Assembly: GCA_016648135.1 (NCBI GenBank)
Contig: JADDOH010023690.1
Location: forward strand, 1-64,000
Length of the DNA stretch: 64,000 nt
DNA from: Agrypnia vestita
Taxonomy: Eukaryota > Arthropoda > Insecta > Trichoptera > Phryganeidae
Direction: 5' to 3'
Part shown: in pieces, positions 45,920-57,355 of the stretch
How the letters are laid out: each line of letters begins with the position of its first letter
Position numbering within the stretch: position 1 is the stretch's first letter
Translations under genes and position numbers: made by a program
The notes under the pieces: generated by a model
Seen by the model: the letters and a program-made list of their open reading frames with translations, nothing else
Database searches by the model: none
Told to the model about the DNA's origin: nothing

Positions 45920-47515
45920 TGTGATTTTGAATCACATATTGTCATTTCTACTACCCATTTTACATTGCCAATTCGGCAGAGGAAGCGAAAAATAATTTTT
46001 TAAAAATTTATTTCAAAAAAAAATTTAAATGTACCTACGTAGTGCTATTTTCATAAAAATTTAATCTCAATGGCATTTATTCGTCATTAATGAAGTTAAT
46101 AAAGATTTATTACACAATAGATAAAATGTTAATATTTTTCGTAAATATATGAGGTATTTCAGCAACCTACCTCTATGAAGTTTGATAAGCTGAAGGTTAG
46201 CGTAACTGATTAAAACATTAAAATCTGCATAATAATAATTGCGAAAAATTAGTGAATATTTGTGTATAATGTATACTCGTAGAATATTGTACTCACTTTG
46301 TATGCCTAAATAAACAATAAATAAATAAATTTTATTAATAGTCATAAAAAAATCCAAGGAGTGTGATAAAAAATATTGATAATATTATTTTATATTATTA
46401 TAATAAAATATTATATCTGTATCAAATAAAAATAAAATATATATTATAAAAAATCTTAAGGCGTTATAGATTGACTCCAGTCAGTGACCAAAATGCGCCC
46501 GCCATTAACAAAATAATTGCACAGAATCTGTGTAGGTAGCAGCCATACAATTTCCTTATCATTTATTCATTACTTAGTCCTATTTTTACGGTACAAACGC
46601 ATTCGTTTTGAAAGTCATTAATATACTTGTGTCAAGTATTCAAATAAAAATTCAAAAGAAGGAAAACTGAAATTTTGTAATATACTCGTACTTGATAGAC
46701 GTCTACTCGCTTGCATTTGGAGTACTGTACAGTCATGGTCAAAGAATATACAAGAGGTCATTACCGGGAACTGTGCAATCGATGTTCCAGGGAACAATGG
46801 GTGAAAGTGGATGCTGTTGACTACTGACTCGCACCTTTATGTTGCTGGTGTTAAGAGGCTTAAATGATTTGCCGGGCAACGCTGGTTCTAAAAATCGCGG
46901 CTATCCAATTTTTTCAAATGCACGGGAGCATTTAGATGCAGGTATTTCATTGGCAAAAAATACATTTATCTTTATTAAGTTGTTATCCTAATGATTATTT
47001 CATTTCTTTCTACAAAACCGTTTTTATAAATGATGTCATCCGCCGAAATGTAAATGATAAAAAAAAAAATTATAAGAAATATAATAGGTAGATAGATATA
47101 CCTACCTATTAGAGTACGTTTTTTAAATATATTTTTTGAATTTATGAATTCTATGGTATGTTTCAATATGCATAATATATTAATAATTAAATATAATAAT
47201 TGGTTTATTAATTAATTTTACCTATCATATTTAGGTTTAGGTTTAGCGAACAAAGGCAATTTAAAAAATATTTCATGAATTCATGAATTTTCAACTTCAA
47301 AATCCTGTAATTATTATATCCCACTATTTTTCACAGGTGTAGGATTAGTTTTTATTTATTTTTATATGATGCAGGTTTTCAAGTCCGGTATTAGTGTGTC
47401 ACTGCAACATATCGAGGCAATAATGAAACGTCGGCTACGACGAAAACCTACCCACGGCAGAATATCACAGAAGAGGATACATTGATTTCAACAGAAATAT
47501 CGTAGGTATGTATAT
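45920..47515. other. No recognisable gene
   Basis: Very AT-rich. The only pattern is a short match at 47325-47360 (ttttcacaggtgtaggatta) to 62755-62780 (ttttcacgggtgtacggata). Confidence 0.5.
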
Positions 47516-47518
47516 AGC

Positions 47519-48031
47519 GTTATTTGGAAAACATTAATCACCTCGCAGGACTATATTCCTGCCTTCATTAAGAGTCGAAAATGTTCAAACAACCATGACC
47601 TAATAATGGTTGCTTGATCATCAATAGTTATAGAGATATGCGACATCAAAGTTTGCATTTTTTCCAATATTTCAGACTTATTTTTTGTAATACGTTGGAC
47701 TATAATTACAATAATTCATATCGATTACGAAAATTCATTCGTTTCAATACAAGATAAATTAAATCATTAAAACCTTGCAGAAATTCCACTTGGAATTCGA
47801 AGGTAATTATTATTTTATTTGACTTGTATTAAAGGGAATGAATTTTTCATATTCGATATAAGTTACTGTAATGATAGTCTAACGTTTTATTTAACAAAAT
47901 AATAGTTCAGAAATATTGAAAAAAAATAAAAATTTTGATGTCTCCATTAGGTCATGGGTTCTTGAACATTTTCGACTCATAATCGAGGCAGAAAATTAGT
48001 CCTGCGTGGTTATTTATGTTTTCCTAATAAC
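47519..48031. repeat. 513-bp near-palindromic element (long inverted repeat)
   Basis: The whole stretch folds back on itself. gttatttggaaaacattaat and cctcgcaggacta at the left match the right end in reverse complement. The match continues through gagtcgaaaatgttcaa, gacatcaaa.ttt, caatatttc.ga, gactat.attaca.taa and aaaattcattc almost to the centre near 47775. Arms are about 250 bp each with scattered mismatches. It has no coding and no clear target duplication. Confidence 0.88.
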
Positions 48032-48039
48032 CCTGAATA

Positions 48040-48655
48040 ATATTTTTAAGATACAGGTATCGATTAAATTTTTAAAATATCATTTCGACTTAAATTATTA
48101 TTTTAGTCGTTAAAAAATTATATGATTTCCTATTAAAATATGAATTCGTAAATTATTACATTTTCTTTATTTTCTTTGGACAACCGGGGGCCTGTAACCC
48201 GAACAAGGTACCTTCAGATACACATACAGTGTACACCATAGACGTGCAGTTGGTGTAAGGTGTTCGTAGGAAAAAATCAAAACAAAATAAAATGTATAAT
48301 TCTATTTTTATATTCGATACACCAAGGTACGAAAAATTAAGGAAAGTTCAATGGAAGAAACACCACGAACTATTTATTTATAACTAAAAAAATCACGTCA
48401 TTTCGTGAATTTCGAAATATATTAAAAAAATATTTCTTTCATTATATTGATTAAAAGATGATTACAGAACTACTAGTCAAATCATTTTATATGTGTTATT
48501 TCAGAATACATGCATATGCAGGGTAGTAAGATCCGGGCCTCCTCGGGAAGGCAAATGATCAAAACACTTATTTTCATCTGCATTGCCAAATGTTAGTGTT
48601 GTAAGGTATTGCAATATTATGTATAAACATAAACGTCTTTGTAGTACCTACCGCT
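48040..48655. other. No recognisable feature
   Basis: AT-rich with a short GC-richer spot near 48185-48250. Confidence 0.5.
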
Positions 48656-48657
48656 GT

Positions 48658-48982
48658 AAAAAGAACGCTCTTCCTTGTCTTCTGTGCAACGTTATATACA
48701 TGCGAACTCTGGGTAAATTATAAAAAGAGCAGCATAGAAAGAATCCGCATACAATATAATAACGCCTTCCGTATGATGCTTGGCCTTCCCAAATATTGCA
48801 GCGCTTCCGGTATGTTCACGGAGGGGCGTGTTCCCAACTTTGCAGCCCTCGTGAGATCCAGGGTGGCAGGAATTAGGGAAACGATGTACGGCTCCGGAAA
48901 TATCCTTATCCTGGAAGCCCGCCTTACTCCAGCATCCAACATTGATGCACGCACACTGGAGAAAGATACTAGCCCCTCATAA
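48658..48982 (+). pseudogene. CR1-like non-LTR reverse transcriptase, C-terminal fragment
   Basis: The frame reads RTLFLVFCATLYTCELWVNY, then KKSSIERIRIQYNNAFRMML, GLPKYCSASGMFTEGRVPNF and AALVRSRVAGIRETMYGSGN, with a stop at 48982. This is the 'LF.SYC..LYTC.LW......L..LRVAYN...R.LL..P...S.S.MF' C-terminal block of CR1/Rex-type elements. It is uninterrupted over 108 codons, so the insertion is fairly young. The catalytic core is absent, consistent with 5' truncation. Confidence 0.88.
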
Positions 48983-49150
48983 TCGACATGCCACCGCTCG
49001 CTAAAACCGTTATTATATTATGATATATTACTATTTCTTTTTTTTCATGTTAATACTTGTTTTCTTCTTCCTCATTACTTCTATTATATGGAATGTGTGG
49101 GACTGCACAAACCTCCCTACATACTGGAATAAAGTTTATTTATTTATTTT
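48983..49150 (+). other. 3' untranslated tail of the CR1-like copy
   Basis: Pyrimidine-rich stretch, then tactggaataaagtttattt and an (attt)n end, a polyadenylation-like signal and simple repeat as found at CR1 3' ends. Confidence 0.7.
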
Positions 49151-50291
49151 ATTCAGTATCTGGCATTCTTCATAATTAATAATCGATAGGCGAATGCAGC
49201 CATCCAGTCTTGGCTGATAGGCTAACCTAAAGCACGCTGAACTGACAAAATCATCAAATATTTGACAGTGAATAACAATGGATAGAGAAAAATGGGATCA
49301 TCCAGCACTGGAAAGATAGTTCCTTATAATGATGGTGATGATACCTGTTGAGAAAATTAAATGAGAATTTTTTTTGAGCTTTTTTAATCTAATAAACTTG
49401 TCGAGTAGAAGAATTTTGAATGTGTTTATACAATATAGTAAATGGCAGACTGGATATCCTCGATTTGATTTCGTGCCGTGTTCCCTAGTGCTAGGTAGTA
49501 AGAACTGGTTCATGTGAATCATTGTCATTAAAAAATTTCAAAACAGCTGTCATAATTAACTTCAGCTAAGCTAATTAGTGAATTATTGATGATGATGATA
49601 AATATCACCAATTTATGGATTCTTTAAGATTCGAGAATGTTAAAACATTCCAAATTTCGCCAGTCAAAATGCATTTTGTTAAATATATTGGTTACGTTCA
49701 TAATTCGCCTGAAATCAACATAACAAAGTATCCGAAATGATCCACGCTTGAAAACGAATAATTATCAGATTTATAGCAACTTGATGGGATTTTTTTTCAT
49801 AATGTAAATCACACGCTAAACATAGCTCATGACCGGCTGTGACGCCACTCGTGCTCAGAGAGCAAGATCATTAAATTATTTGATCGATTGTGGCACGCCA
49901 GAGATTTACGAAATAGTGCTTTAATCGCCATTTGTATAATATAATACAAGGAACATGATTGTTCTAATGCTAATATCAATAATGATTATTCATCTAGTAT
50001 GGCCGTGTACTTTTTATAGAAATACATAAATATATATTGTTTTATTTATTAAATAAAAGCATTAATACAATTATTAATAATTTTTATTAAATAAATGAAC
50101 TATCTATTGAAAAATATTTAGTCGCCACCGGGCTTCGGGAATCGAGATCTATTTCTTTCCAGGAGAACACGTTTCTCTTACGCCACGTAAACCATTTATG
50201 TTTACTACTCATTTTAGGCGTGTCCCATTGATTAATGTATTCTGTTTTAAAAATATATCAATAAAATGTGATCTTAAGTTGCGTCTCCACA
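49151..50291. other. No recognisable gene
   Basis: AT-rich. No coding or repeat signal. Confidence 0.5.
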
Positions 50292-50325
50292 ATAAACGAT
50301 ATAACAAAATTGTTATATCGTTTAT
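50292..50325. repeat. Hairpin, 16-bp perfect arms
   Basis: ATAAACGATATAACAA is paired with its exact reverse complement across a 2-base gap. Flanks (tctccaca / tgtgtccgc) pair weakly. Confidence 0.85.
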
Positions 50326-51816
50326 GTGTCCGCTATAAACCTACCGCACTTCCTTTACACTGATAATAATTGTCTCGCGATTTGTGGTATAAATATTCTG
50401 TAAAAACTTAACTACATTATGTATTGTTTTTTTTATTTAGACAGGTTTGCAGACCCGAAACATTTTTCCTCGCGTATAGGAATATTTTATTTCGATGTTT
50501 ATTCAAACGGCTGTCATTTATAATCGCAATAGAAATCAAGTTTTGCAAGTATTTTCGCTGAAGTGTCACTCGTAAATATTGCTAATATGCCAAATAATGT
50601 TTATTTTCTGGTGTTATCGGGATAATGAATTAATATCGAAATAAACATTTGGCTCAAAGAATTGAACTTTGTTTATTTCTTAAGAATTAAAGTCACATGT
50701 TGTAAAAAATTGCAAAAAAATTTTAAAAAATAAGATTTAGATAAAATTATGTAGGATATACAAAAAGAGCTATACAAACCGATTGTTGTCGACTAAAAAA
50801 AAACCTTATGAAATTGGAATAAGAGGGCCTTCCCAAGAATTCACGAGCGCCGATGATTGGATAACACGCTGAATGTGACCTTTTCTTCCGGATGCTTCAA
50901 TATTTGAAAGGCGGAAAACAAATGCAACAATAATTTCAGCTGTCAACGTTGTTTCTTGAAATTTTATAATCTATACGTGCTAATGAAAATTTATTAAAAG
51001 TTTGCCGGCAGAGATATGTACCAATAAATAAGCTAATTTCTACGATAAAATTGATGAAACAAATTACATAAATAAAACAAGAAATTAATAAATGTAGGTA
51101 TATAAAAATTAAAGATGTTTAGTTATTAGAGATCAAGATATGAAGAGTACCTGGCTGCACAAGCTTCGGAAACTTTAAGATTATCTTACATCGAATATGC
51201 CACGACATAATTTAAGAGAAAGCTTTTCAGCAATACGCGTAGTGTCCCGTGCGGGTCTGAAACTGGGCACTGTTTCAGACCATGTACCACAAACCATGCC
51301 GTGACGATAATGTTCAACCGAACACTCATAGAAAGATCCATGTTTCCAAACAAAGGACAAATAAGTGAAACCGATCTCAAATCAGAGGGTTAAATATCGA
51401 CATCAACAATGGAGAAGCTTACAAGGAATTGGAATACGCAGAGAAGATGATTATGATTACTCTTCTTACAGATTTTGATTTAATTTGTTTTTGATTCTTT
51501 ATGAAAGTTTTACTAAGCCAAAATATAACGCTCGGTGTTTACCAATCTGCAAAACAGTTTTTAGCAAGGATTGGTCTCACATAGTATTTTAACAAGTTGT
51601 TAGCAATATTTTGTTAACATCTTATAAGCATGCCGACGTTTCAAATCCCATTAAATATCCTATTCAGATAATTTTTTTCCTTTGTCTATAATATAATTAA
51701 TTAACACCATTATTAGATTGTAAACATATAATTATTACTATTACTCAATTTTAATTGGCAATAAGATTGATTCACAAATGTTATATAAATACTAAATATT
51801 CTTTAACATTATACTA
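50326..51816. other. No recognisable gene
   Basis: AT-rich with two more balanced patches (50820-50900 and 51120-51440). The second has a 64-codon minus frame without a recognisable motif. Confidence 0.45.
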
Positions 51817-52012
51817 CTGGAAGAGCACTGTCTGCTATAATACAGTAAACTAGTAGTGTAGCAGGCAGGGCGTCAAATCAATTTAGTGTTTACTTGCTGC
51901 CAAGACTCTCAGCAACAATGAAAAAAGCTTAATTTAATTTTGTAAAAACTGTAAAATTGTAAACATTTGTAACATTGAATAAACATTGAATAAACATTGA
52001 ATTGAATTGCAG
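51817..52012 (+). repeat. Dispersed retroelement tail, copy B, with repeated 3' end
   Basis: Matches copy A at 26591 over about 100 bases, then continues into A/T-rich sequence and three tandem acattgaataa-type units ending attgaattgaattg. A repeated polyadenylation-signal-like 3' end suggests a non-LTR element. Confidence 0.75.
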
Positions 52013-53257
52013 GGTCTCTCATCAGGGCTGATGTGATGTGATAATATCAACCCTGATGATGGACCCTACAATGGGATCCGGAACGTCGGTCAGAGAGGTC
52101 AGATATACACGGCAGAAAATCCCAGGAATATACACACGAAAGATTCTGAACGGCCGTGAAAACCTGATATACATATAGGTAATTAGATTAGAATTTCTTT
52201 ATCTTTTATGATATTAGCGATGTCGTTATTTAGCTTATTAAATATTAATTGTAAAACGCATTTTAAACGCTAACCTAATGCACGAGTACACAACTAATAA
52301 GTTTAAAAATATTATAATATTAGGTATCTGACGGCCGTGAATGCCTACGAGTGTATTCAATCAATAAGTAATATTTTCAATTAACATTAAGGTTCCCAAC
52401 AACTCGATATTTATAATCACGTCCGAAGAAATCTACAAACAGAGCGATGATGTAATACGTTGTTCCGAATGAAACGAGATGTACGAGCAGGTACATCATC
52501 ACAAAAGGCTAAATTATTTATCTTTCATCAGTAGTGAGTGATTATTGGTGGATAAATTCACGCGGAGATTTATACCACAGATTAGAGACCCCCGGGGTGG
52601 TTAAGTATCTCACGGGTAGGTAGGTACTGGTTCATGTTAAGATAAATCATTAATGCTTAAAATTAGTCGATTCTTTACGTTCGTTAAAATTTGGTCGTAA
52701 AACATCACAGCACCACAATAACGCTGGCGTTAACGACCATTTTACAAAAGATTGAATGAATTTATGAAATGAATACTAGAATTCTAATTGATTAAATAAT
52801 TAACTACGTTTCGAAATACGCGTGAATGTAATAGTTGCGTAGTATAGTTTGTATTTATAGTGGATGCGATTAACAGTTAGTTGACCGAAACAGCAAAAAA
52901 TAACGGCACTCATAAAAAAATCTATTTAGAAAAACAAAAGGTGAATGGACACTATGATATTCCATAGCGGACAAAAATGGATAAACAACGCATTTCACAG
53001 GTTCTTCGTAGAATGTTTGCAGTCAAGCACACATTCTAGCTTCAGTTAAGAGTTCGTTTTTAATACAACGCATTTTTAGTACAACCTTGAGTGTTCTCAG
53101 TGATTTTAGCGTATTTTTGTGTACCGATTGACCGTACCAATCATAGTTTCTTGTATATCTTTGACATATGTACAACTTATATAATTATTAACATATGCAT
53201 AAATTTTTCACAACTTGGCGCTTATGAAATTTAACGTCTGAAAGTTTAAAAAAATAG
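52013..53257. other. No recognisable gene
   Basis: Mixed. A short block (ctgaacggccgtgaaaacctg near 52148) has an echo (ctgacggccgtgaatgcctac) near 52328. Around 52020-52110 is a GC-richer stretch with ctgatgatggaccctacaat, similar in style to lepidopteran retroelement tails. Confidence 0.4.
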
Positions 53258-53392
53258 GCTAATGAGACTTCGGTGGTTAGGCCATGCGAAGAAGATGAGC
53301 CGAGTGATAGATGACAACCAGACCAGCAGGATGCAGAGGACTGGGAGGACCTAAGCTGAGACGGAGCGACGAAGTCCTCGAAGACATTTAAA
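53258..53392 (+). pseudogene. RTE-like C-terminal scrap
   Basis: Reads LMRLRWLGHAKKMSRVIDDN in one frame and GGPKLRRSDEVLEDI in another, matching 'LRWLGHV.RM' and 'GRPKLRW.D.V.EDL' of non-LTR polymerases. Frameshifted and very short. Confidence 0.65.
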
Positions 53393-53482
53393 TATATAAA
53401 CACATTAAATATCCAAAACTGGAGAGAGCCGACTCAAAATAAAGATCACTCGAGGAAAACTATTGAGGAGGCCAATACACAC

Positions 53483-53705
53483 CAGGGGCGTGCAGTGAGA
53501 ACAAGAAGCATGACTTTTTCCAAAGCACATATTTTGAAATGTTTCCCAAATAAGAGATATATCCCGTAATATTCCTATAACAATAATTATTATATTAATG
53601 AGATTATAATTAATATTCTACCAGAGAAATATTTAATTTCGATTTTGTTTTCCAAATGTACTTTTAAGTAAAAGTCACGCTTCTTGTTCTCAATGCACTC
53701 CCTTG
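53483..53705. mobile_element. hAT-type MITE, copy 2, 223 bp
   Basis: The left end CAGGGGCGTGCAGTGAGAAC and right end (reverse complement CAAGGGAGTGCATTGAGAAC) are inverted repeats. The duplication ATACACAC is perfect at 53475-53482 and 53706-53713. Same family, ends and length as 31920-32143. Confidence 0.92.
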
Positions 53706-53713
53706 ATACACAC

Positions 53714-54367
53714 CTAGGGTTATAGAATCAAAAGTGATGAAAGAGATCATTACTGGTTTTAGGTCAAATATATTTGTATTTTTTAAAATTTATTTCTTAT
53801 TATATATGTATAATAATAATAATAATAAATAAACGCACTAAACTGCATGGCAGCTTGTGCTTGCGGTTAAATTATACTTAACATATTACATATTTCACAG
53901 GAAATTGAATGCTCATAATTAATTGTAAATTCTTAAATATTTTTTAATTTCATTATTGATAAATTTGGGAACTTTCTTTAATAGGCTCGGTTTTTGTGTC
54001 TTTTCTTCTGACATCACGCGGCATCTCAAGAGATGCTTGGCGTTCTTAGTGCCTGCGATTAATGAGTCCAAGTCTAAGGAAGATGAAGAATATTGACAAA
54101 TGTTGAAATGGCAGACTTTGATCTGTCGTCTCAGTATTAGTTGGTAAAGGTCGGTATTATTAATTGCGTCATTCTGCTCTACTGAAAAAATCCATGCGAC
54201 AATAAATTATAAATATCTTCCTTCCTATTTTTGTACTAGCCTCTACGCGTTTTCGAAATCAATTTCTGAGAGAATTTTCATCCTTGGATGCACGCCGTTA
54301 CATCACTCTACTGCTGATTTAACTTACTTTATATTGAAAACAGCAAAAACACGTTTTATCTGTGTAA
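53714..54367. other. No recognisable gene
   Basis: AT-rich with an (aat)n tract at 53808-53832. Confidence 0.5.
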
Positions 54368-54655
54368 TCACAAGTAAACAAGAGGGAAATATGCAGCAAT
54401 GTGATGACATTTAAATAATGAAAGCAATGTCACAAGTGCATTAGTCACACACTCCCCCGATACATCGCGGGGCATTTCTCGCAGAGCGGAGGTGGCCGCG
54501 GTCGCTCCAATGTCCTCTGCGAATGTCAACGGCAGAAAAGTGAAAAACACAACGAAATATGAAAGCGAAACAGGCGTTTTTATTGCTCCTTTAGGATTGT
54601 AGTCCGGCCCTCGCATTTGTTGCATCAACAGGACCGGACCAGGGTTGGACAACAT
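54368..54655 (-). CDS. Candidate first exon of a secreted protein
   Basis: A 95-codon minus frame. From an internal ATG (MRGPDYNPKGAIKTPVS) it gives a basic start, a hydrophobic core LSYFVVFFTFLPLTFA that looks like a signal peptide, and then EDIGATAATSALREMPRDVS before GECVTN. The codons are much more GC-rich than the surroundings. The 3' part (NALVTLLSLFKCHHIAAYF) is less convincing, and the true exon may end earlier, for example near GAT|GTATCG; no strong donor is evident. I do not recognise the protein. The frame from the first ATG (54655) is longer but would hide the signal peptide. Confidence 0.35.
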   Translation of the reverse strand: MLSNPGPVLLMQQMRGPDYNPKGAIKTPVSLSYFVVFFTFLPLTFAEDIGATAATSALREMPRDVSGECVTNALVTLLSLFKCHHIAAYFPLVYL

Positions 54656-54735
54656 AAGAAGATATTTAAAATGGCATAATCAACCAATCAACGCGATTGT
54701 ACGTTTTATCCATTTTAAGAATGTTGTTTAAGAAT

Positions 54736-54862
54736 GACCGTGGTGGTCCAGTGGTCATAATTGGTCCAGTGATTTTTTTAAGCCTTTATGTTTCTAAGAT
54801 ATGTTTCTCTAAAGTAATTGGGTCTTATGGCCTGTTTTAGGTTTAAAAAAAATATATAATTG
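54736..54862 (+). mobile_element. tRNA-derived SINE copy (B box lost)
   Basis: Head gaccgtggtggtccagtggtc (A-box side) is joined to the body 'aagcctttatgtt', 'aagtaattgggtcttatggc', with an A/T tail. The body matches 60583-60745 and 40959-41099. The part with the B box has been deleted. Confidence 0.6.
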
Positions 54863-55138
54863 TAAAATATCGAGCGCGACGAAAAGATAACAGAGTTCAA
54901 AGAAAACACCAATAGTATTTTATTGTTAATGCGCACGATCAAATATTAATAAATTTTATTTATAAAAGTATATTTATATAATTAATATATTAATTAATTA
55001 TTGTACTATGCCTGTGTCGCTAGAAAAATCGGCGTTGAGACAAACACGGCAATATTATATTGATTGTCATATAAATTTATTTCAGTTGCACCCTAGAAAC
55101 CTAAAAATAAATATTCACATCACCCCACCTTTCCGATA
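54863..55138. other. No recognisable feature
   Basis: AT-rich spacer. Confidence 0.5.
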
Positions 55139-55263
55139 GTGTAAGAAATCAATAAACCTCTCATAGATTAGCACCTCCTTGCGGATAACTAAGACCATCT
55201 ATACCTTAACCCCCTCCCTCATCACTTTAACTGTGATTCCTGGGCAACGCCGGGCACGACCAT
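55139..55263 (+). mobile_element. Degenerate Helitron-like 3' end
   Basis: ccccctccctcatcacttta, then CCTGGGCAACGCCGGGCACGA and CCATCTATT, resembling the hairpin and CTAGT end of the complete copies, with the final G lost. A different subfamily or a decayed copy. Confidence 0.5.
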
Positions 55264-55680
55264 CTATTAAACTATTAGTATAAATACAATATCTTAGTTG
55301 TTATAAACCATATTAGTATATAAAACCCGTTCTAGGACATCGTTAAAGGTCGCTTTTTCTAAACTGGATCTTCTTTCCTATTAAGTAAGTCCCATGTTGC
55401 TACAATACATCTTGAAACATCATGAAAAGTAGTTTGACGTTTTGATATTGAAAAATGATTGTTGTGAAATTATAATTACCGGTGTACGCAATGTTCGCAA
55501 CTGTGATAATACAATACGTAACTAATAATTACCTACGTACAAGGGCTTACAACAATTAAAATGCTCTGTACTTACTAACATCCCGAGTGTTCGACTACTA
55601 TCACCTTTCCAAAATATGAATAGTGAGATAATGGCATACAATTTTCTTTGATCTCGTAATTCAGATAGTAATGTACGCAT
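55264..55680. other. No recognisable feature
   Basis: AT-rich. A 74-codon minus frame (55522-55746) runs into the next element and is not counted. Confidence 0.45.
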
Positions 55681-56562
55681 TAGTGATGTAACGAATGTCA
55701 TTTTTGAGCATTCGCGAATGGGAATGTGAATACCTGCTACCGACATTCGCGAATGCGAATGCGAATACGAATATTGAGTTTTTTTTTAATTTGGCGCCAA
55801 TTACATACGACTAAGGCCCGGTTGTTTCAAATTGGATCAAAGTAAGCGTTCGGTTAAAGCATAGATTTTTACGAAAACGGATCGTCTGATTGGTGGAGAA
55901 CGTAAAAATCTATGCTTTAAAAGAACGCTTACTTTAATCCAACTTGAAACAACCGGCCCTTAGCGGCTCAGTTTTGCGCGAGGCGCGTTCCGTTTGCATA
56001 TTGTTCCGAGAATTTCCGAGTTGATCTAATAGAAGCATAAAGAATAATTTTGTTTTTGTTTGTTTAAAGTGTTTTCTTATAAAACCTAAATTATTTATAG
56101 TTTGTGATTGAAGAACATAGTTTTTGTTTGATTTTTGTTTTTAGTTTCGTTCAAGAAGATGATTACCTAACATTAAAAACTTAGTATGGACTGATAAAAG
56201 CTTCAGAGAAGAATTTGTTTTTGTTTGTTATACATTGCATTATTATATTTTTTGTTTTCTAAGTTCTAATGAGAATCAATTGTTATTTGTAGTGATCAGG
56301 AATCTTAAGCTTTATTACCCAATGTAGAAGTAGATGGTGAATAAATAATACCAAATGATAAAGTAAAGTGAAGGCTGATAATGAAATTACGAGGTAAAGT
56401 TACTTTTTCTAATAATAAAAAAATAAGAAATGAATGGATTTTTTATTAACCTAATAATATGTTTTTTTCTGATGTTCATATTCGCAAAACATTCGCTCGA
56501 ACTTTGTGAATGCGAATGCGAATATGCAAAAATATGCGAATATTCGCGAATGCGAATGTGTG
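55681..56562. mobile_element. Decayed inverted-repeat element rich in gcgaatgcgaat, hAT-like
   Basis: The left end TAGTGATGTAACGAATG is followed by repeated cattcgcgaatgcgaatgcg motifs (to about 55775). The same motifs in inverse layout occur at 56470-56562. The right terminus is missing where repeat R begins. The interior is AT-rich and holds a separate MITE. The TAGTGATG start and internal motif clusters suggest hAT, unproven. Confidence 0.55.
55811..55963. mobile_element. 153-bp MITE nested in the previous element
   Basis: CTAAGGCCCGGTTGTTTCAA at the left is matched in reverse complement at the right with few differences. The arms (about 60 bp, including aaagtaagcgttc and catagatttttacg) nearly meet at the centre. 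The GGCCCGGTTG ends next to TAA/TTA are typical of PIF/Harbinger MITEs. Confidence 0.78.
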
Positions 56563-56571
56563 GATAATGTG

Positions 56572-56640
56572 TGCATGTTCTTACGATAGTACAATTGGTA
56601 AACGTTGCATTGTGTAGAGTGATTATAAAAAATTTCCATC
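56572..56640 (+). repeat. Repeat family 'R', short fragment
   Basis: catgttcttacgatag and aaacgttgcattgtgtagag.tgat match the middle of copy 1 (about 35050-35105). Confidence 0.55.
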
Positions 56641-56948
56641 CACGTTTCTCATATATAAAAATATATTACTTTTCATTGTAAAACTATAATGGAAAAGATG
56701 ATATTTTGGTACGTAGAAGAACTAATATAAAGATACGATATACAAAAATATGACATTCTTAACTCATTTTTCTTCGTTTTTTTTCATTTCTTCGGATAGT
56801 CTTGCACGCGGGGTGCGATATCTCTGACAATAGATTTGTTTGGTCAGTGCTTTGAAAAATGTACCTTCAGAAAGAAAAGGTCAAAAATCCGCATTTCATA
56901 ATAGGTTCACTCCAATGAAATTAATAGATTTATCCGTTCGCCGTTTTT

Positions 56949-57029
56949 CCGCAGGTCTAGATAAACAGTATACTGTATATCTAGACCTGCGGAATATGTA
57001 TGTCGTTCTATAGAACGACTTACATATTC
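56949..57029. repeat. Two adjoining palindromes
   Basis: The first (56949-56992) has arms CCGCAGGTCTAGATAAACAG plus TA and their reverse complement, with one mismatch and no loop. The second (56992-57029) is GAATATGTATGTCGTTCTA followed by its reverse complement with one mismatch per arm. They share a boundary base. Confidence 0.9.
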
Positions 57030-57033
57030 TTAC

Positions 57034-57098
57034 CTTCTCTGGTACCTTTAACGCTCGCCTTATAAATTTTCTTCACCATCCTCTCATACATTCCACGA
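57034..57098 (-). pseudogene. Non-LTR polymerase scrap
   Basis: The minus strand reads RGMYERMVKKIYKASVKGTR, a short relative of the 'RM...RMVKKIYEASVEG' block at 25805-26098. It abuts the twin palindromes. Confidence 0.6.
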
Positions 57099-57355
57099 GA
57101 TTTTTTTAAATTATTGTATGACGGATTGCTCAATTTACGGTGTAATACATGAGGTGAGTACCTTACATGAATCTGCATTTCTGATGCTTTTAGTGCTATC
57201 ATTAAATACATCAATATGATCGCTTAGTTCGTTTAAAAGTTGCACACCAAGCGTTATGTGTACTTATTCATTACATCGGATCATTATTGTCGTTCTGCAT
57301 TTTGAGACTTGGAATAATGTATAAACTCTATCAAACTATCTCAGCGATCCTTGTA
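57099..57355. other. No recognisable feature
   Basis: AT-rich spacer. Confidence 0.5.

Noticed and set aside
46067..46357. 96-codon minus frame
   Set aside because: AT-rich, Tyr/Ile/Leu/Lys-dominated, no motif.
47090..47115. Palindrome-like aataggtag...ctacctatt
   Set aside because: Built from simple taggta/tacct repeats common in lepidopteran DNA; imperfect centre.
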